Shown here: positions 47,001 to 56,000 of the stretch, piece after piece
How positions within the stretch are numbered: the stretch's first letter is position 1
Layout of the letters: every line of letters starts with the position of its first letter
Assembly (NCBI GenBank): GCA_035578905.1
Contig: JAQJVL010000122.1
Span: forward strand, 2,091,066-2,155,065
Direction of reading: 5' to 3'
Source: Stictocephala bisonia
Taxonomy: Eukaryota; Arthropoda; Insecta; Hemiptera; Membracidae
Length of the DNA stretch: 64,000 bases
Program-made: the position numbers and the translations under genes
Notes under the pieces: model-generated
The model's database searches: none
What the model saw: only the letters and a program-made list of their open reading frames with translations
What the model was told of the DNA's origin: nothing

Positions 47001-50000
47001 GTTTCGCCCGTAGCCAGCAAAAATCCACTCGCCGTGCTGGTAGGGAACTTAACATTCCTTCAACATCAGTATGGCGTGTTTTACGCCGACGTTTACATTT
47101 GAAACCATACAGGATTCAATTACTACAAGCTTTGCATGAAGGTGATAAACAACAACGTGTTCAGTTTTGTGAGTTTATCCTAAGCCAGATGGCAGTTGAC
47201 GATGATTTGGTAACACGCATGGTGTTTAGTGACGAGGCAACTTTCCATTTGAGTGGAAAAGTTAACCGTCACAATGTGAGAATATGGGGAACCGAGCAAC
47301 CACATCACATCGTACAGCATGAGCGAGATTCCCCAAAACTTAATGTTTTCTGTGCAATCTCACGGAATAAAGTGTACGGTCCCTTATGGTGTTATGGTAA
47401 ACGGTCCCCTTAGCACCTGTAAATGGTATGTAAAAAAAAACTTTATTTTAACTATGTAAAAAAACTTTATTAGTTATCCTTTAATATAAAATTAACCTCA
47501 TGTCCATATTATTATTAGTATTGAAATTATAAACCTACAAAATCGGATGATTCTTTTTGAAACACCCATTGGACACAGTTATGTTTTGTTACATTTAATA
47601 AGATAAATATTGAACAAAAATTTAAATCGAAACATATAACAAAAGAAATAAACACAACTATAATTTTGGATATTATCGGTTAGAACTATATATAAAAAAA
47701 GACCACAAGTATTGGGAAAACATTTTTGAAAACTATTCTTAAAGACATAAGCAGGGAGGAAGATTGTAACAAATTCAAAACAAAGCTAAACAAAATATTT
47801 CATTGACCTAGTTAAACAAAATATGAATGAAAATACTCTCTGGAAGATTATTATTCATATTTCATATGAGTTAATGTTATTTTAAATTATGACTTATTTA
47901 ATTCTATTTCCTTTGAGTATATTTAACCTAGGTATAATGCTATTCAATATAATCTATTTTCCTATCCTTCTTTACATTATCAACATATTTCCATAGTCAT
48001 GTGAATTGAAAGGAGAATAAAAATGCTCATAGGAAGAGATTAAAAATCACTTCCTAGAGTTCAAAGTTACAATTAACTATGCTTCACCATTTAATTAAAA
48101 GTAAATTTCCATCGCTAATTTAGCAAATATTTCAGATTTATAAGTCAGGTTTTACATGATTTTATCCAGCAATATAACGCAATTATATATTTTTCTAGAA
48201 CATAGAACAAAATATGTATATATAAAATTCTATAAAATTCAACCTCTTGGAATTTTTTCGAGCTAAGAAAAGATATGACAACTTGATTAGTTTTATTTTT
48301 TAAATCATAAGAGGGGGCCGGATAGAAGCCGACCGCCGTGCTCTCACTCCAGCCCGTTTAACATGGGAGAAATATTTTGTTTCTTAATTACCGCCTAACC
48401 GACGGTTATTTGAGAAAAATAAAGAAGTAGCCCGAATATACGGGTCTAACTATTATTATAGATAAATAATTTTAAAAATAATAATTTATATTTGTTACAA
48501 ATTGAGTTTTAAGAGAACGTTTTTCCTATTTAAACCTACGTATAATTGACTAATTTGAAATGACTAGTTAAAACGTTATTTACTGTGATAAAAATATAAT
48601 TTTTGTATCCTAAGAATCCTTATTATTTTTAGTATGGGGAGACTTTGATTTTTAAAAAATAATAATTTGTTAGTCGTTATTTTAAGCAATTCTAAAAAAT
48701 GTTTGCATGTAGACGTTACTCATCGGGCGGTAGAAGTTCAGAGATGTTGGCTGGTGATGTCAGTCACCCGTCCCTTCCCTTCTGTTGTTCTATAAAAATT
48801 TAGACAGAAAGTGAAGTGATGGTGCGAGGGACGAACGGCCGAGCAATAAATGCCTTGACGACCCAGCCACAAAGCGCTCCTAGGACCTAAAACACCAACT
48901 ACCAACACAGACAACGTACTGCACTAAACACCGCTCCCTGTGGTCGTTCTCCAAACTAAAATGTGATTTTCAATCTGACTCCGGAGCCCTCTTAAGGAAC
49001 AAGAATGGTGGTAAAATTTTCAGTGGTAGCACTGCCCTACTGGCCCTATTAGATTCTTATCTATCAATAGTTTTAACTAATACATAACACAGCTGTTTAT
49101 GCTAGTGTAAACATGCATATTTTTCATAAAACAACTGTTAAACAAATAAAAATACAAAATCTTAGAACTTAGGTTTAAGTGGCCAGTGTCATAACAAGAA
49201 TGTATATTTTGCGGTGACAACTGAGTTAAGGTGATATCTACATTATAACCAGACGTTTTGCCTATGCTGTGATGTGGCATCCTCAGTGGTATCTCTAAGA
49301 TCACTGAAACGTCTGGTTATAATGTAGATAGAATCTTGATGAGGTTGTCATCGGAAAATATACATTCTAGTTATAGGTTTTAAGAATACTAAATGCTTGT
49401 TGTTAGTTTTTATTGACTTGAAATGTAGAGGGAATGCATTTATATCATAGAGTTACATTAAGAAATTACTTTTTGAAAAATAACAACACCAATAACAGAC
49501 CTATATTAAAAAAAAACAGCTAATAAAGAAACACAAAATTAAATATTTGTTCTGTTGCTTTCAATAGTCCTATTGTACGGTTGAACTATTAATGTTAACG
49601 TAGTTACAGACCAAAGCGCAGTAAGTGAAACTTATTATCAATCAGTATTACCAAGGCTAAATAACAAGGTGCTGTGAGCATAGTTACTAACAGGGTTGCA
49701 CACATTGCCTGCAGGCTAGTTTATACTGTATATAAACAATAAAACAGAACAGTTTTTGTTTAAATACTTCATTTATTATCTACTAATAAACAGCAAAGAT
49801 TTCAATAGCTGCTATTAAATTCCACTCTATTCTTCAATCGGTTTCCAAATATGTCATGAAGGGTTCGGGAAATTATATTAATGGCTCCTATATTATTTGC
49901 TAGCATCCTTTAGAAAAGATATATTTTTTAAAAATTCAGAATTATATATCCAACACTAGATCTGTAGTCAAAGACCCATTTGCACAGTTGAAAATGAATT

Positions 50001-53000
50001 TAAATCATAAACATTTTAAAATACATTTTGTTTTCAATCTAATATTATTAATATTATTATCAAAAACCTTAATTGGGAATAATAATATAAACATTTAAAT
50101 CTCAAGAAAAATAGAAATACTTAGAACTATTACTTTTTATTGATTATTTTATTTTATTTTATTTACTTGCTTCATTACAGGTTGAACCCAATTACAATGA
50201 AAGCAGTACTACTAAATAAAGTGTCCATTGTGGGTCTTCATAAAAAATACAAAAACCATAAACTTTAAATCAAATTAACACTATGAACTAGATAAAGTAG
50301 CAGTAAACACAACAATCAAATAAGTTAATTCATGAAATTAAACTAAGCTACTTGTTAACAAATTCATGCCTCAAACAAAAAATATATGCATCTAAAATAA
50401 CAATATAAACAAATTGAATAGATAAAAAGCCAATACAAAAAATAATTCAATTATACCAGAATAATAATAACATTAATAATATAAACAACGAATAGATATA
50501 AAGCAAATACAACAATAATTTAAATATAACAAAATCACAATAAAATTAATAATATAAACAAAAGAATAGATATTATGTTCCAATAGCGTGAGACAAATAT
50601 ATATTTGTCAGAAATCATGAATCTAGATGAACATAGTCCTGCATGCAAGGAAGGTGTAATAGGATCTGTGTACGTTATTAAGTAGTTTCAAAAAACTGTT
50701 GTAGTTCTTGAATTAATTTAATTATTAGTAACCAAGTGATTTGTTGTTTCAGTTTGTAGTCATTCCTGATTTAGCTATGGAACTGGTGTTTTCAACTTGT
50801 GTCCCATCGAGTTGCACTCCTGAGGACCTACAAGCCCATTGGCATGATGTCCTGTCTGAGTTCAACGCTTCTGTCTCTATCAATCCAAGTGATTGTTCAG
50901 TAAAGGGGGATCTACAGCCCAAATCCTCTACTTGGCTTGCATTGTAGGTGTTTCTTCCTGCAAGTAAAACATTTATTAGAATAATAATGGTCTTAAAATA
51001 TTGTCCTTTTTTTCTATAAATATGGTCTTAAAATATGCATTTACATCTTAAAATATGGTCAATTTTGGAAGTACGATGCTTATATTTATTACTGCTAATG
51101 ATCACTTCATTATCAAAGTTTGAAGAGTGAAGTAGAAAATAAAACCACCTTTATCCAGTACTCATCTGGAAGTCTGGTTTATCCGGAACAAACAAAATTA
51201 TGATAAAATACAGCATTATAGTTCGGTTCGCAGCAGAATTGCCTATATGTGCTGGAACTGGTTTGGCTGCAATGACTAACGAGGAGGAATTTGAAACCTC
51301 GTTCTGAATGCGTGCTGAGCTGCGATTACTGAATCACTGCTACGGATGTACACTTCGACCCTAAAAGCTCTCTGTGCTCTTGTCCACACCATGATGACTG
51401 TCGAGTGTTGACTGATATGAAAGGGCCGAGCATCACTTAAACTTCCCCCTCTCCTGCATCGATTGCCGCTATCCCCACCACTCAGAGTGTCTCATTTTAC
51501 TCACTACAAAGCAACGAAAATAGGGAGGTTATTTTGCTGCACCCTGTACTTTCCACTATTTGATGAAAGAATAGGATTCCTTTACAACATTTTTTTGTTT
51601 ACTGAGAACAGTTCTGTTATCAATAACATAACCCTTGACTTGCTAGGCCTAACTGACTTCACCAGAGTCCTGTTAGCTGCTCATGAGGTTAAATGTAAGA
51701 GAGGACCTAATGGTCCTAACTTTGCCTCGATAAATAAAACATTTTTCATTTCATTAGCCGCCACTTTCAAGATTCTTGAGAGACTCTACTAGCAGCCTTT
51801 AAAGTACCAGGACACAGAAAGTCTCCACTGACATCACTCCTCCAAGCAATCTCCTACTTGTGTCGTTGCCCGCCTCCTATGACAAGGAGTTGCACTTTTG
51901 GGATTTACGCTTAAACCCTTCTTGATTCTTGTATAATTCTCACGAATTCTCAGTGATGTGTTCATTTTTCAGAGCTGTTTTTGCTGTTCTCTTCTTGGCC
52001 GTGTTTATCAGCACTTGTTATGACTATTCCATCAACCATCAGCCAAGTAAGATATAACAGTTTGTCTAAGTAAAAATATCTGATTTTTTAATATTACCAC
52101 AGTTGCTGATTCAGTCTTAAGTTACCAATTCAATTTAATTAAGAACCTGAAAGTTAATTTAATTTAAGATTTGGAATTTCTGGGGGGGAGCAAATGGCTA
52201 CAGAAGTTTTATAGATTTTTTATTCAGACAAGGATGTTATTGATTTTAAAAATTAAATAAAAATACTCTATGATAGTGATTTAACCTGCCCATTAAAGTT
52301 CAAACAATCATTTTCACTTATAAATTATTAAACTTGTTGGCTTTATTTAGAACAGAGATAATAAATGGCTCTTTTTGAATATATTTAAATGGATGTTCTA
52401 TGATCTTGTGAGCTTTTGAATTGAGCGATAAAATTTAATTTTTTATTCTTAGAACTATTTTGATATTGCTGTTTATAATTGACTAGGGGAAACCCCTACA
52501 TGCTTTGTGTGCCAACCCCGACACTCGCTGCGCTTGATACACCTCGGCCTTCAGCCTCGGAATGTGACTTTTGACTACAAATAATAGTAGAATAACTTTA
52601 CAAGGTAAAATCACAATATTAAATTTATTTACAGTATTTCACTCACACTACTTGTGTTACTACCTATTTATTAGTATAAATACCAATGGTATTACTTGGC
52701 CGATTTCAAACGTGTTCAATTCATTTGTTTTTATTTAACATCTATACGTTGTCGTTTAAAAGATTAAACTTATAGTATAATATTAATAATGTATCAATAG
52801 TATAGTGTCAAACATACAAAATAAACATGTTTATTTATTTACAAAACAGCTGTTATTTATTTACTAAAATCAACCCAATGTTATCCTTACGGAACAATCT
52901 TTTAGGGGAGTTTTTACCCCTTAGGAGTGAGTACCTTGTCAAGATAAAAATATTTTAGTTGTCCTATATAAGACCTAAATACAGCGTACAACATTTCAGC

Positions 53001-56000
53001 TCTCTACCTACATGGGAAGTTGGAGAATTAGAGTAGTAAGTGAGTCAGGCAGAGCTTTGCCTTTTATATACAGTATATAGATTTCATGGGTGGGTTAAAG
53101 AAAATGGGCTGTAAGTTTTGATGTATATAATACAGTACAAGTAAACGTCACACAACACAAATTTATTACAATATAAGCACAAAATGCACAAATATATTAC
53201 AATACAAGTACAAAATGCACAAATATTATGGTGATCGGTTTCGGTGAACCACGCTCACCTTCCTCAGACCAGAGGGATATATTTGTGAATTTGTAAATCC
53301 CTCTGGTCTGAGGAAGGTGAGCGTGGTTCACCGAAATCGATCACCATAATATTTGTGCATTTGTACTTGTATTGTAATATATTTGTGCATTTTGTGCTTA
53401 TATTGTAATAAATTTGTGTTGTGTGACGTTGACTTGTACTGTATATGTACCAACACGTATTATGCTAATTAAAAAACTATATGTATATAATGTAGCAGTT
53501 TCCAAATGACTAGCTCATAAAAATGATGTCTGCTTTGGAATTGTTGTCTACCCTCCCAACAACCACGTGTTTTAGTAGTGATTTCCCAAATAAGGTAATA
53601 CCAGCTAGTGGTCATCAAATATGACGCCACCTATGGTAACTAGAACAGACAGTATTTATCACGGTGAGGCTGTGCAGTCATATGGGCGAAATTGGCTGGT
53701 TTAATTATTCTATTAAATACTGGTAACTAAATCGAACAATCACATGTTCAGTTAAAAAGTATGCAAGTTATTCAAGACTATGGTAATCTGCTTGAATTGT
53801 ATCCAGAGTAATTAGAACAAGCATGTTTGTTTATTTGTTGTTCCACCCAGCTGTATCTTAGCCCATGAACCCATGTTTCGGTATGGTCTTACATTCTTAC
53901 ATATGAGACGCCAACACAACGTTGTTGGTATTTTAAGGCGAAAATGAATGATTATATGAGTGTAGGATGAGTGTGGATGAGTGTAGTCTGGTTACTAACT
54001 GAGTTCAACTGTTCCTCAGAAAGGGCAATTTATTAATAGCCCAACAGCCAGGGCAACTAAGGGACCTACAGCTTTACATGGAATCCGAACCACGTAGTGC
54101 TGGTCTGATTTCCAGCTAATTGACAAGCCTGATACTCAGTTATCTCCCCCACACAACATCCGTACAATGATTACCACCCAACATGGACACCCCAGAATTC
54201 TCTAGTAGTGTCCACGCCGATAGCAATCACTGAGCGGATGCCATGCCGGTATTAAGAGGACCGAGCATCCAACCTATCGCCTACAATCTCCCAAACACTT
54301 TGTCCCCAAGTAGCTGAGTTACAGCACTGCGCCACCAGTGCCAACATATGGTGGTAATGACCTTCCCGCCCAGTCATACACGTACATTGGTATTTTCCCA
54401 TTAGCCCTCCCATACATGGACAATGTTCATTAACTTTGTAAAAAATACAATTTTTTACTTGTGATGTACTTACTGCCTCTTACAATAAACATTTCTATTC
54501 TAAAATCTCTACAAAAGTTTAATTTACTTAATTTAATCGGAGGAGGAAAATGAAGATAGATTACTAATGAGCAGCAACATTACTGACTTGTGGAAGAAAA
54601 TTGGTCCCCTAATGCGAACTAAGTTAGTCAGTTGAGGTTAGTCCTCTCTCGCACTAGGGGCTTATTGAGACTAGAGATTAAAATTAGATATAAAAATTAT
54701 TAATGTTAACAACCACCTATAAATGTTAGGATTTCATAACTAACACATTAAAATGCATCCAAAAACTTTTGTTTTCTAAACTAACTAATCATAAACGAAT
54801 CTTCATATTAAACACTATGTTTTATTACTAGCCAAAGAGAAGAGGATTTTGCTGTGTTTTTCTGCATATACCAATCTGCGCAACCTGTTCAACCCTCCTG
54901 AACAGAAAGACCGTCTCAACATGTTGGATGGCCTTCGGGTTTTTGCCATCTACTGGATTGTACTGGGTCATCGCTTTGATTTTAGCTTAGGATTCCCCAC
55001 TTATTCAATCATCAACTTCGAAAAGGTACATCTTCTTGAACTTTTTGTTTTATTACATTATTACTATTTTATTAAACATTTTTATTTGCATGATATGTAT
55101 TGCAAAATCATTATTAACATAAATAATTAATTTTCATAAATTTCCAAAATTTGACTTATTAGTAAAAAGCATACCCTATTGGACTGAAACTTTAAGAAAC
55201 AATTGTAACTTCAGAACTTCATTGAGACCCCCGTGTCCCGATTTTAAGAAAACTGTAATTGGCAATCAGGTGATGTGTTGGGGTCATGACAGTTAATCGA
55301 CTCCTAGAGTTCACAGAGTGTGTGTGACACTGTCATAGTGGCCAACATGCTTCAAAGCACGTCACCCAAGCTGATCCAGTGTGGAGGGTCTCCTATTGGC
55401 CAGCAAGGGTGACGTTCTTGAAGTGTATTGGCCACCATGAAAGTGTCACACAATTGTGGTCTTGATGAAGTTCTGGAGTGAATTTACACAATTGTGTTGC
55501 AGTATACTACGGCTTGGTTCATGGCTCCTCTGCTGGACATGATGTTGGCAGTTGAGATATTTTTCCTGTTGTCAGGATGTCTCTTGACGTATCATTTCCT
55601 GGGAGCCCGAGCCCGGGGTGAGGCCTTCAATCTGGTCTACTTCTACTACAAGCGATACATGAGGTAATCAGTAACGTAAAGTTATTTTATCTGCTAATGT
55701 GTACAAAATTATTTGCTCTGTGACAACGGCAACTTTCCTCTCTGACCATGCCATCAGGGGTTTTTATGTATAAATATCAAGGAGGGCACATATGTTAACT
55801 TTGTTATTTAAAAAACTGTTACATGTGCATGATATTACAGTGTCTAATTTAACCGTATTCTGTTTTTAAACAATATGAAACTGAGAGGCCACAAATAATT
55901 AGATTGAGTAGGAATATCAATTCACAGATTTTCAGATTTTACAACTAACATTTATTTTATTACCAGTAACAATGCTAATTATTTCAAATAATTTTTCAAT

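Noticed and set aside
46654..47055. 133-codon minus-strand frame within the mariner element
   Set aside because: Antisense of the transposase frame.
48710..49030. Solo LTR or gene promoter
   Set aside because: TATA-like and AATAAA words are present, but no TG...CA boundaries, duplicate copy or adjoining exon could be found.
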